DNA of 64,000 bases from Kibdelosporangium banguiense (GTDB lineage: Bacteria > Actinomycetota > Actinomycetes > Mycobacteriales > Pseudonocardiaceae): the NCBI RefSeq assembly GCF_017876405.1, contig NZ_JAGINW010000001.1, positions 9,747,203-9,811,202 on the forward strand, read 5' to 3'. The notes under the pieces were generated by a model. The model was given only the letters and a program-made list of their open reading frames with translations, searched no databases and had not been told where the DNA came from. The position numbers and the translations under genes were made by a program. Below, piece after piece: positions 54,608-63,964 of this stretch; positions within the stretch are counted from its first letter, which is position 1; each line of letters begins with the position of its first letter.

Positions 54608-56331
54608 GCGACCGTCACGCGACCCGTTGAGCCGTCCACGGTCACCACGGTGCCGTTCTTGATCCGTTCGGTGCAGTCGGGAACCGACACCACTGCGGGG
54701 ATGCCGAGTTCGCGGGCAACGATGGCGGCGTGCGAGATCGTGGCTCCGGTCTGGCAGACCACCGCGCCGGCAGCCAGGAACAGCGGACCCCACGACGAAT
54801 CGGTGGTGACGGCGACGATGACCTCACCCGGCTCGAGGTCGCTGTCGTCGTCCAACGACGCGATGACACGGGCCGGCCCAGTGTGGACACCCTGCGAAAC
54901 GGGCACGCCAGTCAACTGCTCCCCGCTGGTGACGGCGGGCTTCGGCTCCTTCACGCGATCTTCGAATGCCTCGAGAGGCGGTGGTTCGCCCTCGAACACG
55001 AACGGCGGCCACTTCGACTTCAGCAGCTCCAGGCCGGCCTGACGGTTTGCGATCTTCTCGCCGTAGCGGCCGGGGGCGTTGAGGAAGCCATCCACCTCGT
55101 TGTCGAGCAGCAACAACAGTTGTTCCCAGGCCGCCAGCACGCCCCGCTCGACGAACCGGCCGCCGAGCTCCCGCAGATTGGCCCGGATCTCTTCGGTCAT
55201 CCGCGTACAGTTCAGCTTGGTCTGCTCGCGGGCGGGGAGGAACACCTCGGCGGCCTGGGCGGCACCGAGGAACCGGTCTCGGGCTTCGGCGTCACCCGAC
55301 AGCCGTGCCGCGATCTCCTTGATCGCCTTGTCCCGTTCGGCCCGCAACGCCGCAGACCGCTCGCGTGGTGCGGCCGCGTCGGGAGCTTGCCGGGCGCGGT
55401 CGAGCATGCGCAGCGGGACCCGGGGATCGGACGCGTAGGTAGCCGAACGGAACTCCCAGACGCTGGCCCCGAGAAATCCCCACCGATCGATGAACTCCGC
55501 CCAGTGGGCAAGGAATTTCCTCACGTCGGCCTCAGCGGAGTCCAGCAGGCGTTCCAGCAGCCCGTCGACGCCGGCATCGAATTCCCGCATGAGCACAGCG
55601 GAACGGGCCACCACACGCGACAGCTCCCACATCTCGAACGACTGCCGCGCCGAAGGAATATCGAGCACAGTCGTCACTTTGGCAGCCATTTCCGGCGCCT
55701 GCACGGCGGCCGCGATCTGCGCGACAACCGCTGCCACCACATTCGAGCAGTAGGTCATGTAAATGTGCTTGGCGAAGAAGTAGCGGTTCTCCGGTCGCAG
55801 CTCGCGGAAGCGCGCGAGCAACTCGGCGTCGGACGCCATCGACAGGTCGGGCCGGCTGCCCACCAGCCGGTCGAGCCGGGCCTCGTCCTCCGCGAGCTCC
55901 GGCAGCTCGGTCGTGGTGAACAGCGACCTCAGCCACTCGCCCGCTGCACGAGCACACTCCGGGTTCTCGTCGCGCGGGTCCGGCCGGTACGGCGGGACAT
56001 CCGGGTAGTCGCCGAAGAACGACCGGTCCATCGCCTCGATCGACATCCCCGGCACCCGGACCCCGAGCACCCGCGAGAGGGAGACGTTGAGGTAGACATA
56101 ACCGCCAAAGCAGCCGACCACCTCGCACTCGCCCACCGGCTCGAACTCGTCCAGGGTGAACGCGCCCATCCGGCACAAGGCGTCCCGCCAGCCCAGCTCC
56201 CAGGAGCGCGGCGCGTAGGCGCTCCAGGTCAGCGGCGAGACCGCCTCGACGAACACCTCGGACACATTGCCCCGGGTGTATATGGGAAATCGCTCGCTGG
56301 GTTCGTTGTCACAGACCCAAACCTTAGTCAT
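54604..56331 (-). CDS. PEP-utilising enzyme mobile-domain protein (substrate domain plus swivelling histidine, no ATP domain)
   Basis: The 575-residue protein starts with IYTRGNVSEVFVEAVSPLTW, the beginning of the central substrate domain of PEP-synthase/rifampin-phosphotransferase-type enzymes. It ends with the swivelling domain TGATISHAAIVARELG (His534). It has no nucleotide-binding domain and so cannot phosphorylate itself by the usual route. The coupled gene at 52499 could supply the ATP-binding part, as in the two-subunit phenylphosphate synthase. ATG 56331 has AAAGGAG upstream. Confidence 0.82.
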   Translation of the reverse strand: MTKVWVCDNEPSERFPIYTRGNVSEVFVEAVSPLTWSAYAPRSWELGWRDALCRMGAFTLDEFEPVGECEVVGCFGGYVYLNVSLSRVLGVRVPGMSIEAMDRSFFGDYPDVPPYRPDPRDENPECARAAGEWLRSLFTTTELPELAEDEARLDRLVGSRPDLSMASDAELLARFRELRPENRYFFAKHIYMTYCSNVVAAVVAQIAAAVQAPEMAAKVTTVLDIPSARQSFEMWELSRVVARSAVLMREFDAGVDGLLERLLDSAEADVRKFLAHWAEFIDRWGFLGASVWEFRSATYASDPRVPLRMLDRARQAPDAAAPRERSAALRAERDKAIKEIAARLSGDAEARDRFLGAAQAAEVFLPAREQTKLNCTRMTEEIRANLRELGGRFVERGVLAAWEQLLLLLDNEVDGFLNAPGRYGEKIANRQAGLELLKSKWPPFVFEGEPPPLEAFEDRVKEPKPAVTSGEQLTGVPVSQGVHTGPARVIASLDDDSDLEPGEVIVAVTTDSSWGPLFLAAGAVVCQTGATISHAAIVARELGIPAVVSVPDCTERIKNGTVVTVDGSTGRVTVA

Positions 56332-57181
56332 GAGAACTCCTTTGCCCTCCCCGCGGGCCGAGGCGGAAAATGACAATGGCGAATACCCGCCATAGCCGGG
56401 AAGCCTCACCATCGAATTGCAGCTCGTCGTCGGCGAGTCTCGCTCCGCCAACATAATAGGAATTGCGGGTCGCTTCGGGCGACCCTGATCATCACAGTGT
56501 GTGTTGTGGACCCGGCTCGCGCAGAACCCGTTGGCCGACAACGGCCATGGCGGGATGCCGGACCGTCCGTTCCTGATGGAATGGGAGATCGCGACCGACA
56601 AGCGGTTCTGTCACACGGTCGGGCCTGGCATCGAGGTCGCGCGGCCGAAGTCGGCGCACAGCGTGCATGTCGAGGTCGAGGGCTACGGTCGGGAAACGAC
56701 TCATCATCCCGTCGATCGTCCCGCCAAAGCCGCGCCGAGGGGAAGCGGCCAGCACTCTGTCTAGTGTGGACGACAGTGCGCAATGGATACCACGTCGGCA
56801 GCCTGGCACTCTCAGATGGGCGAGTGAAGGGCTACGTGTGGCGCAGAATCGCCGTTGTCGTGATTACGCCATCGCCACGTCCTGTCGAGCATCTGGATGC
56901 CGACTCGTCTGTTTGTCCAAAAGAGACAGTTTGTTCCGGATCATGCGGCCGATCTTGGCAACACCCATGAGAGGTCTCCGGTCGACCCCGCCGGGGGAAT
57001 GTGCTCGTTACTTGCCAACCCCTCGTCAGTCCCGTGTGGATATGACACTCCGGCAGGGGTTTCGCTGAGCCGGGAAATGGATCAAGATGTCGCGGGCGCA
57101 CGGTGCGTCGCGTTTGGTGATGGCGGTGAGGTTTCTGATGTTGCTGGGTTGCGGCGAAGCCGGACGGCTGAGCGATCCACA
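56332..57181. other. Intergenic region before the sigma factor gene
   Basis: About 850 bases without a convincing gene. A perfect hairpin GGGTCGC-TTCGG-GCGACCC lies near 56468-56486, about 140 bases upstream of the leftward phosphotransferase gene, and may be an operator or leader structure. Short frames on both strands show no motif. Confidence 0.4.
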
Positions 57182-57772
57182 ATGGACTCCCGGGAGAAGG
57201 TCCTGACCAGACGGAGACGGAAACCGGCTGACACGGCGGACTTGGCGGCGGCCTTGTCAGAGGCGCAGCATGGCGACGAGGACGCGTTCCGTGTGCTGTA
57301 CAGGTCTGTTCAACCGGCTTTGCTGCGGTACTTGCGGGTGCTGGTGGGTGAGGATGCCGAGGACGTGGCGTCCGAGGCCTGGCTGCAGATCGTGCGGGAT
57401 CTGACGTCCTTTCGTGGGGATGTCGACGGGTTTCGTGGCTGGGCCACGACGATCGCCCGGCATCGTGCGATGGACCATCTGCGTCGTCAGCGCCGGCGGC
57501 CGATCGTGACCGGGCCGGTCGAGGACCTGGCTGATCGATCCGGACCCGAGGAGACCGCCGAATCCGCGGTGAACGCGGTGGCCACCGATGCGGCGCTGGC
57601 GTTGATCGGGAGACTGCCACGTGATCAGGCCGAGGCCGTGCTGTTGCGCGTGGTCGTAGGGCTGGACGTGAAGGGAGCCGCCCGGCTGCTGGGCAAGCGC
57701 CCGGGCGCAGTGCGCACGGCAGCCTATCGCGGTCTGCGCAAGCTCGCCGAGTACTTCGACTGCCCCGGCTGA
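57182..57772 (+). CDS. ECF-type RNA polymerase sigma factor
   Basis: The 196-residue protein has region 2 (DAFRVLYRSVQPALLRYLRVL, DVASEAWLQIVRDL, FRGWATTIARHRAMDHLRR) and region 4 (LPRDQAEAVLLRVVVGLDVK, LLGKRPGAVRTAAYRGLRKLAE), with a short linker. No anti-sigma gene follows. ATG 57182 has no clear ribosome-binding site; the frame is open further upstream but without family similarity. It is a regulator of unknown stress response. Confidence 0.9.
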   Translation: MDSREKVLTRRRRKPADTADLAAALSEAQHGDEDAFRVLYRSVQPALLRYLRVLVGEDAEDVASEAWLQIVRDLTSFRGDVDGFRGWATTIARHRAMDHLRRQRRRPIVTGPVEDLADRSGPEETAESAVNAVATDAALALIGRLPRDQAEAVLLRVVVGLDVKGAARLLGKRPGAVRTAAYRGLRKLAEYFDCPG

Positions 57773-58539
57773 CCAGCATAAAGCCGGACCGAGTGACGCA
57801 ATCGGAAGCTTTGACGCTGATGGATATGAGATAAGCGCGCACCGTTCCCGTCGGATCGGATGCTCTGAGCGACCTGCTCGCGGCGGCGTCCGTGCCGGCG
57901 CGCAGGGTCGCCGCTCCCGGGCGGGCGGCGGTTGCCTCCCCTCCAACCGCCGCTCGCCCACCCATTCCGCGCAGTACACAAGGAGAATTGTTGGCGCACA
58001 AGGGAATCCAGAGGCGACCGGACGACCGTAAGTGGCGGGTGAGCCAATGACACACGCGGCCGAAGGGCCCGCCCCTGAACGGATCAGAGCCGGCAGCGGT
58101 GAGCCCAGGCCGGATCACGTGGTCACAGACGAACCGGCATTCCACATTCCATAGTGGACAGACCTGGGTTACGGACACACCACCCAAGTCACGAGCGACA
58201 AGTCGGCGGTGGCTTGGGCAATCGCGCTGGCTGTCGCCGAACCGGTCACCGCGCGGCGGTCAGTCTGGTGAACCTTTTCGGAGCCTGCAGGACGGTGCCC
58301 TCGCTGGTCATGGCCGCCTGGCAATCCGTCACCAACCAACCCGGCGCGGTTCGGTCAGGTGTTCGGTGTGCGTTGTCGGTTGAAGACGGTTGCTTGCATC
58401 CGGTGTCGTGGAGCGTGGGTGAGACAGTCGCGGCGTTCTTCACCCTCCACGGGTGACGCGCGCGATCGTGGGTGCATCGCAGGGTGACGGGGTCGTCCGA
58501 CCGTCCTTACGGGGCGGGTGGAACCGAGGAGGTCTGGTG
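57773..58539. other. Non-coding stretch after the sigma factor gene
   Basis: No recognisable gene in about 770 bases. Several short overlapping frames on both strands lack ribosome-binding sites and motifs. The last part contains the CGAGGAGG ribosome-binding site of the next small ORF. Confidence 0.4.
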
Positions 58540-58665
58540 ATGGGCAGCAGCCGGAAACGCTCCGACAACTCGCCCGCCGCGGGGGATGAACGACCCGGGT
58601 TGATGCCGAATCGTGTGGCACGACGGCTGTCGATAGCCAATCCGCCCAAAGGGGTGTTTCAATGA
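58540..58665 (+). CDS. Small 41-residue ORF coupled to the HdeD-family gene
   Basis: ATG 58540 (or GTG 58537) follows a strong GAGGAGG at 58526-58532, and the stop overlaps the next ATG (ATGA). The peptide MGSSRKRSDNSPAAG...SIANPPKGVFQ is basic and polar with no known domain. Ribosome-binding site and coupling support translation; it may serve mainly to load ribosomes for the downstream membrane protein. Confidence 0.5.
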   Translation: MGSSRKRSDNSPAAGDERPGLMPNRVARRLSIANPPKGVFQ

Positions 58666-59276
58666 GTGCAGCGGATTCCTCGCCCACCATCGGTAGCAAG
58701 GCGGTCAGGGCGGTCATCACGGCCAGACCGTCGCGTGGCTGGCAGATCGCCTTCGGCGCGGTAACCGTGGTGGTCGGGCTACTGATGCTTTTCTGGCCGG
58801 GAGCCACGCTGCTCGCCGTGGCCGTTCTCCTGGGCCTTCAACTGATCGTCGCCGGCGTTATTCGCATCGTGACCGCCTTCTCGTTGGACACTGACGGTGG
58901 GGGTGGGCGGGTTCTGTTTGTGCTGCTCGGCCTACTGTTGATCGTCGTGGGCATCCTCTGCCTGCGCTCGCCGTTCCACACCACCGCGATCCTGGTGCTG
59001 CTGTTCGGCGTGTCATGGATCGTCAGTGGCGTGATCGAGATGTTCCACGGCTTCGTGGGCGGCGGTGGCTGGGCGATCGTGTCCGGCGTCGTCAGCGTCC
59101 TGGCCGGCATCGTCGTTCTTGTCTATCCGGTTCCCAGCGTTGTCGCGATGATCTGGCTGTTCGGCATCGCGTTGGTCGTGATCGGGGTGATGGCGATCGT
59201 TTCGGCGGTGTTCAGCGGGAGCCGCGGCGCGGCTCCGACCCGCGGCTCCCGCGCGGCAGGGCCGGCTACACCCTGA
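58662..59276 (+). CDS. HdeD family (DUF308) membrane protein
   Basis: The 204-residue protein has six hydrophobic helices with the family's internal repeats: WQIAFGAVTVVVGLLMLFWP, then GLLLIVVGILCLRSP and VSVLAGIVVLVYP. A short polar N-terminus and an Arg/Ala-rich tail frame them. HdeD of E. coli helps acid resistance at high cell density; in actinomycetes the role is not settled. The small ORF upstream is coupled to it. Confidence 0.85.
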   Translation: MSAADSSPTIGSKAVRAVITARPSRGWQIAFGAVTVVVGLLMLFWPGATLLAVAVLLGLQLIVAGVIRIVTAFSLDTDGGGGRVLFVLLGLLLIVVGILCLRSPFHTTAILVLLFGVSWIVSGVIEMFHGFVGGGGWAIVSGVVSVLAGIVVLVYPVPSVVAMIWLFGIALVVIGVMAIVSAVFSGSRGAAPTRGSRAAGPATP

Positions 59277-59282
59277 TCGGCT

Positions 59283-59855
59283 ATGGACAACATGGCCGCG
59301 TCAGCGTCTCGCCGCCTCGGCGTTGCGGACGTGCTCCTTGGCGCTGGAGCATGCGCGCTGGCCGCGGCGCACAGGTCGCTGCGACCTGTGTTCGCCGTCG
59401 CGGTCGTCGTCGAGCGGGTCTCTCGCGGACCGCTACGGGACAGGCTTGCGTCGGCGTTGGCCGCTCGTGGCACGGACCTACGCCGGCGAGTGGCACACGT
59501 CGTCGAGGCGACATTTCCGGTGATGGTTCGGCCGCTCGTGGAGGCGGTGCTCGACGCCGTGGATCTGACCACGCTTGTCCAGGAGCACGTGGATGTCGAC
59601 GAGCTTGCTCGCGGTCTGGACGTGGACGCCGTCGTTGCGAGAGTGGATCTCGACGCGATCATCGTCCGGCTCGACCTTGCCGGTCTCGTGCGTCAGGTGC
59701 TCGATGAGGTCGACCTGCCCCAGATCGTGCGTGAGTCGGCAGGTCCCCTCGCGTCGGAGACCCTGCGGGGGGTGCGCGCGGAGTGCGCACGCGCCGATGA
59801 CGCAGTCGATCGCCTTGTCGACCGCGTCCTGCGACGCCGTCCTGTACCGCTGTGA
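59283..59855 (+). CDS. Conserved protein with VDLD-type repeats, partner of RDD proteins
   Basis: The 190-residue protein starts with a hydrophobic stretch (VADVLLGAGACALAAAH). From about 90 on it has short repeats of the form VDxDxVxxRxDLxxI (DAVDLTTLVQEHVDVDELAR, DAVVARVDLDAIIVRLDLAG, DEVDLPQIVRES). Such proteins lie next to RDD-family genes in many actinomycetes; the function is unknown. The stop overlaps the start of the RDD gene as GTGA. Confidence 0.75.
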   Translation: MDNMAASASRRLGVADVLLGAGACALAAAHRSLRPVFAVAVVVERVSRGPLRDRLASALAARGTDLRRRVAHVVEATFPVMVRPLVEAVLDAVDLTTLVQEHVDVDELARGLDVDAVVARVDLDAIIVRLDLAGLVRQVLDEVDLPQIVRESAGPLASETLRGVRAECARADDAVDRLVDRVLRRRPVPL

Positions 59856-60622
59856 ACGGCATCCCACATGAGTACGCCACCGCCGGTGTCGTCACCCGCC
59901 TGATCGCCGCGGTCATCGACATGGTGCTCGTGGCGATGCTGGCGACCGCGCTGTACATCGCTGTAGCGGTGGTGGTGTTCCTGTGGTTCCCTGTGTCGTT
60001 CTCATGGCCCCGGCTGGCTCCGTGGCTGTCGATACCGGCGCTGCTCGTGCTGGCGTCGGGCTACTTCACCGTTGCGTGGGCGACGAGTGGACGCACGGTG
60101 GGCGGCATCCTGCTGGGCCTGCGGGTGCTGTCCTCACGGCGGCATCTGCTGGGCTGGCCGCGCGCGGCGGGCCGGGCGGTTCTATGTGCGCTGTTCCCGT
60201 TAGGCCTGCTGTGGGCGACGGTGAGCAGGTCCCGCCGATCGGTGCAGGACCTGCTGGTGAAGTCGGTCGTGGTGTACGACTGGCACCAGGACCTCGGCGT
60301 TGGCGCCACCGCGTTCAGTGCCATTCCGGAGTACGAACGCGCGGCCAAGTCCCTAGGTCAACGCCAGCAGCCGACTTCTGGAACCCATACGACCATGGCC
60401 GCACGCGCGCTGGCGCTGTCGACGTGGTTGCTTGGCAAAACTCGTAGTTTCGCGAGCTGGTTGTTTCGCACAATCCACAGTGAGGAGCATCATGATGGAT
60501 CGGACACCCCGAGCGCTGGCCGTGTCACGAGGCCCGTACCGGCTGTACGTCGAGGTACTAGGTGGTACCGGGGCGCCGGTCGTGTTGATGCACGGCTTCC
60601 CCGACAACGTGCACCTCTATGA
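59852..60622 (+). CDS. RDD-family membrane protein with a long, possibly read-through tail
   Basis: The first 150 residues are an RDD domain: AGVVTRLIAAVIDMVLVAML with the Arg..Asp pair, two further helices and SGRTVGGILLGLRV. After VVYDWHQD the sequence loses similarity, and the last 43 codons lie inside the next gene in another frame, a 128-base overlap. In a normal gene the stop would be before 60495, so the original stop was probably lost by mutation or a frameshift near 60350-60480. The start is GTG 59852. Confidence 0.78.
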   Translation: MNGIPHEYATAGVVTRLIAAVIDMVLVAMLATALYIAVAVVVFLWFPVSFSWPRLAPWLSIPALLVLASGYFTVAWATSGRTVGGILLGLRVLSSRRHLLGWPRAAGRAVLCALFPLGLLWATVSRSRRSVQDLLVKSVVVYDWHQDLGVGATAFSAIPEYERAAKSLGQRQQPTSGTHTTMAARALALSTWLLGKTRSFASWLFRTIHSEEHHDGSDTPSAGRVTRPVPAVRRGTRWYRGAGRVDARLPRQRAPL

Positions 60623-61346
60623 CCGGCTGCTGCCGCCCCTCGCCGGGCGCCGGCCGGTAGTGCGTTTCGACTTCCTTGGCTGGGGCCGATCGGACAAGCC
60701 GCCGGGCTACCCCTACACGTCCGCGAACCAGGCGGGAGACCTGGACGCTGTGGCCGACGCCGTCGCCACTCGCCTGGGAACGGATCAGGTGGTGCTCGTG
60801 GCACATGACGCGTCGGGCCCGCCGGCGATCGACTGGGCGCTGTCCAACCCGTCACGCGTCGCCGCGCTGGTGCTGCTCAACACCTACTATCACTGGATGC
60901 CTGGGCTGCGCCGCCCGCCAGCCATTGCGCTCTATTCGACGCCTGTGGTGCGTGCTGCGGCCCGTGCCGTCGCGCGCCGCTGGCCTGACCTGGATCGGCG
61001 GCTGTACGTTTGGCAGGTGGGCGGCTTCATCCGCGACCCCGAGGTACGGCGACCACTCGTCGCGCATCTCTACGAGCAGTATCTTTCCGCACGGCCTGCC
61101 TTTTGGCGACTCAACGACGACCTGCTCGCCACGGTGCTCAGCCGCCGACGGCGCATCGGGGCGCTGCGCCGCTTCAGCCCCCCGGTACGGGTGATCTTCG
61201 GCGCCCGTGATCGGTACCTCAACCCCAAGGTCGCCAGGCGGCTGGCCGCCCTGTTCCCCAACAGCGAGCTACACCTGCTGGATACCGCCGGCCACTATGT
61301 CCAGGTCGACGAGCCGCGGCAGGTGGCCGAACTCATCGCACCTTAG
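60495..61346 (+). CDS. Alpha/beta hydrolase of the haloalkane dehalogenase / epoxide hydrolase group
   Basis: The 283-residue protein has HGFPDN (oxyanion hole), an aspartate nucleophile in VAHDASGPP (Asp105), GARDRYLNP for the acid and TAGHYVQVDEP for the histidine. That is the Asp-Asp-His set of dehalogenases and epoxide hydrolases rather than a serine esterase. ATG 60495 has GAGGAG seven bases upstream; ATG 60492 directly precedes it. The substrate is unknown. Confidence 0.85.
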   Translation: MDRTPRALAVSRGPYRLYVEVLGGTGAPVVLMHGFPDNVHLYDRLLPPLAGRRPVVRFDFLGWGRSDKPPGYPYTSANQAGDLDAVADAVATRLGTDQVVLVAHDASGPPAIDWALSNPSRVAALVLLNTYYHWMPGLRRPPAIALYSTPVVRAAARAVARRWPDLDRRLYVWQVGGFIRDPEVRRPLVAHLYEQYLSARPAFWRLNDDLLATVLSRRRRIGALRRFSPPVRVIFGARDRYLNPKVARRLAALFPNSELHLLDTAGHYVQVDEPRQVAELIAP

Positions 61347-61792
61347 TCGCATCAAGCAACTAAATCTGGCTGATAGTTGAGGTAGTGATCCTGCAGCAGG
61401 ATCGGTTCGTCCGGGCCAACGGTGAGCGAGTACTCGTCGCTCTCCACCGGGATACCCGCATCCGATTTTGCCGATCGATCCACACCTCAACCCATATATT
61501 GAATTTTCAGCCTTGGATGAAACAAAAGGAAGACTATATCACTGATGGTATCCCGTTGGCCGGTAACCGGCTGGCAAGAATGCGACAACGACCAGTGGGC
61601 GCCAGCTGTTCATTCGCGGTGAAGTTGAATACGAGATTTCTATAGTCGGGAACCATCGAAGATGAGCAATCCGACCTGACTTTCCGGATGGTTGAGCAAC
61701 TCCAGACCTGCGGCAGCGGACGCCAAGGTTTATGCGTGGCGGAGGCGGGAAGGCTCAGCGCAGGTACTTCTTCACCGGGTGGAGGGCATGAC
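61347..61792. other. Intergenic stretch before the alcohol dehydrogenase gene
   Basis: These 446 bases have lower GC, especially 61480-61560, and no convincing gene. A weak stem TTAGT...ACTAA after the hydrolase stop may be part of a terminator. A GGTGGAGGG ribosome-binding site precedes ATG 61793. Confidence 0.4.
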
Positions 61793-62977
61793 ATGAAAGC
61801 AGTGACCTGGCACGGCAGGCGTGACGTTCGAGTAGACACTGTGCCCGATCCAGTGATCAAGGATCCCACTGACGTGATCGTGCGAATCACATCGAGTGGC
61901 ATCTGCGGATCGGATCTTCACCTGTACGAAGTCATGGGCCCCTTCATGGGCGAGGGAGACATCCTCGGCCACGAACCCATGGGCATCGTGGAGGACGTCG
62001 GAGCCGACGTCACCAAGCTCAAGACGGGCGACCGCGTTGTGGTGCCGTTCAACATCTCCTGTGGGACTTGCTACATGTGCGGCCAGGGCCTGCACTCCCA
62101 ATGCGAGACCACCCAAGTCCGCGAGCATGGCATGGGCGCGGCCCTGTTCGGCTACACCAAGCTCTACGGGCAGGTCCCCGGCGGACAAGCGGAATACCTG
62201 CGGGTCCCGTTCGGCAACACCCTGCCGATCAAGGTCCCGGATGGCCCGTCGGACGACCGGTTCGTGTATCTCTCCGACGTGCTGCCGACGGCATGGCAGG
62301 CCGTCCACTACGCCGACGTCCCGAAGGGCGGCAGCCTGGTTGTGCTCGGCCTCGGACCGATCGGCGACATGGCCACCCGCATTGCCCGCCATCACAGTGT
62401 GAGCCAAGTGATCGGTGTCGACCTCGTGCCAGAACGACTGCAACGAGCGCAGAACAATGGAGTCGAGACGCTGGACCTGCTGCACTACCATGGCGACTTG
62501 GCCGAGGCGATCCGAGGTATGACCAACGGCCGCGGGCCCGATTCAGTGATCGACGCGGTCGGCATGGAGGCCCACGGCTCACCGGTCGCCAAGATCGCTC
62601 ACCAGGTCACCGGGCTGCTGCCCGATGCCGTGGCAGCCAAGTTCATGCAGAAAGCAGGGGTTGACCGGCTCAACGCCTTGCACTTGGCGATCGACATCGT
62701 CCGACGGGGCGGCACCGTGTCGGTGGCGGGGGTGTATGGCGGGATGGCAGACCCGATGCCCATGCTGACGATCTTCGACAAGCAGATCCAAATACGGATG
62801 GGGCAGGCGAACGTGAAGCGCTGGGTGGATGACATCCTGCCGCTGCTCACCGACGACGACCCACTCGGCGTGGACAGCTTCGCCACCCACCACCTGCCAC
62901 TCAACGATGCCCCGCACGCCTACGAGACCTTCCAGAAGAAACAGGATGGCATGGTGAAAGTCCTTCTGCAGCCATGA
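61793..62977 (+). CDS. Zinc-dependent alcohol dehydrogenase (formaldehyde dehydrogenase-like MDR)
   Basis: The 394-residue medium-chain dehydrogenase has the catalytic zinc ligand in GICGSDLH, GHEPMGIVEDVG, the structural zinc group CGTCYMCGQGLHSQC and the cofactor motif VVLGLGPIGDMA with an acidic residue after it (GVDLVPE), pointing to NAD. The extra length relative to ordinary ADHs and the insert around 285-320 resemble glutathione-independent formaldehyde dehydrogenases. Earlier in-frame starts lack family similarity. Confidence 0.9.
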   Translation: MKAVTWHGRRDVRVDTVPDPVIKDPTDVIVRITSSGICGSDLHLYEVMGPFMGEGDILGHEPMGIVEDVGADVTKLKTGDRVVVPFNISCGTCYMCGQGLHSQCETTQVREHGMGAALFGYTKLYGQVPGGQAEYLRVPFGNTLPIKVPDGPSDDRFVYLSDVLPTAWQAVHYADVPKGGSLVVLGLGPIGDMATRIARHHSVSQVIGVDLVPERLQRAQNNGVETLDLLHYHGDLAEAIRGMTNGRGPDSVIDAVGMEAHGSPVAKIAHQVTGLLPDAVAAKFMQKAGVDRLNALHLAIDIVRRGGTVSVAGVYGGMADPMPMLTIFDKQIQIRMGQANVKRWVDDILPLLTDDDPLGVDSFATHHLPLNDAPHAYETFQKKQDGMVKVLLQP

Positions 62978-63504
62978 AATGGGCCATTCGCACGCGGAAT
63001 GCGTGACTCGAGCCCGACGAGAATTGATCCGAGGCACGCTGAGGAAACAGTGGCGGTGAAGTTTCCAATATCGGGCATACCGATACGGGAAGGTCAGGCG
63101 CTCGTTCCTCGAACAGTCGTTGTTATCCTGGGAGGTGAGCACCCGGACGTCGGGTCGCGATCGTCGATGACTGGCAATTGGATGACAGTGGCGAGCATAC
63201 GCCGCCCCATGTGCTTGAAGCTCTCCTGCTGGCAGAGCATTCTGATCATTGTCTCAGCAGGTCGGGCGGGCGAGCTATTGACTAGGTTCGTGCCATCAAT
63301 TTGAGGTGTTTGAATTTGAGGTCGGTTCTGGCATTTCGACAGCGAAGTGCCGACGGGCCTAGTCGCGCTTACGGTCGGCGACCTGGTCGACCATGTCGGG
63401 GCAGCCCAGCCAGGCACCCCAATCAGGGAATCTGGAACCGAAGCGTCCATGGTTCGCCGTTGATTCAGTTATGGCTGGACGGCGGACAGGGAAGGAGGTC
63501 GGCT
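62978..63504. other. Intergenic stretch, probably decayed DNA
   Basis: About 530 bases without a convincing gene on either strand. A GGGAAGGAGG ribosome-binding site near its end precedes ATG 63505. Nothing else recognisable is seen. Confidence 0.4.
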
Positions 63505-63693
63505 ATGACGGGTTTGGACAACTCAGGGAGGGCTCCACCGTATACACATCACGATTCGATTGAGGCGATGGCCAGCACGCACTGCACGTCTCATGGAGAC
63601 GAAACGGGTGTGACCCATCTCCGTCCGTTATGTCGCGGCGGATCGAAAGTACCGCCTACGGGAGAAACTCCGGCGCTGGCATGGTTTCCGTGA
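63505..63693 (+). CDS. Possible small ORF of 62 residues
   Basis: ATG 63505 is preceded by a strong GGAAGGAGG. The peptide begins MTGLDNSGRAPPYTHHD, is rich in His, Thr and Gly, has two cysteines (HCTSHGDE and RPLCRGG) and no hydrophobic segment. I do not recognise it. The good ribosome-binding site is the only support, and it may be a truncated gene start. Confidence 0.3.
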   Translation: MTGLDNSGRAPPYTHHDSIEAMASTHCTSHGDETGVTHLRPLCRGGSKVPPTGETPALAWFP

Positions 63694-63964
63694 CCGACCC
63701 GGACACAAGCCGCTGGCCTTGTGGGTGATCGTGCCGGTGATGCGCTGATCATGTGTGGTGATCGGTTTACTACCGGTTGATTGTCCGCGGGGTGGAGCGA
63801 CCACTGTGGATGGTAGTCGTCAGCAGGGCTGGCGAGCTCCAAGGGTGTTCGCGTGCGTGTCAGCGTCCTGTGCCGCAGCGATCGTCGCCCAGGCCATGCG
63901 ATATGCCGGGGAATGCACGCAGCTGCCTGTGTCCATATTGGTCCGTTCGTGCAGGGGGTGATCG

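Noticed and set aside
56468..56486. Rho-independent terminator
   Set aside because: The GGGTCGC/GCGACCC hairpin has no T-run and lies upstream, not downstream, of the nearest gene; left as a structure of unknown role.
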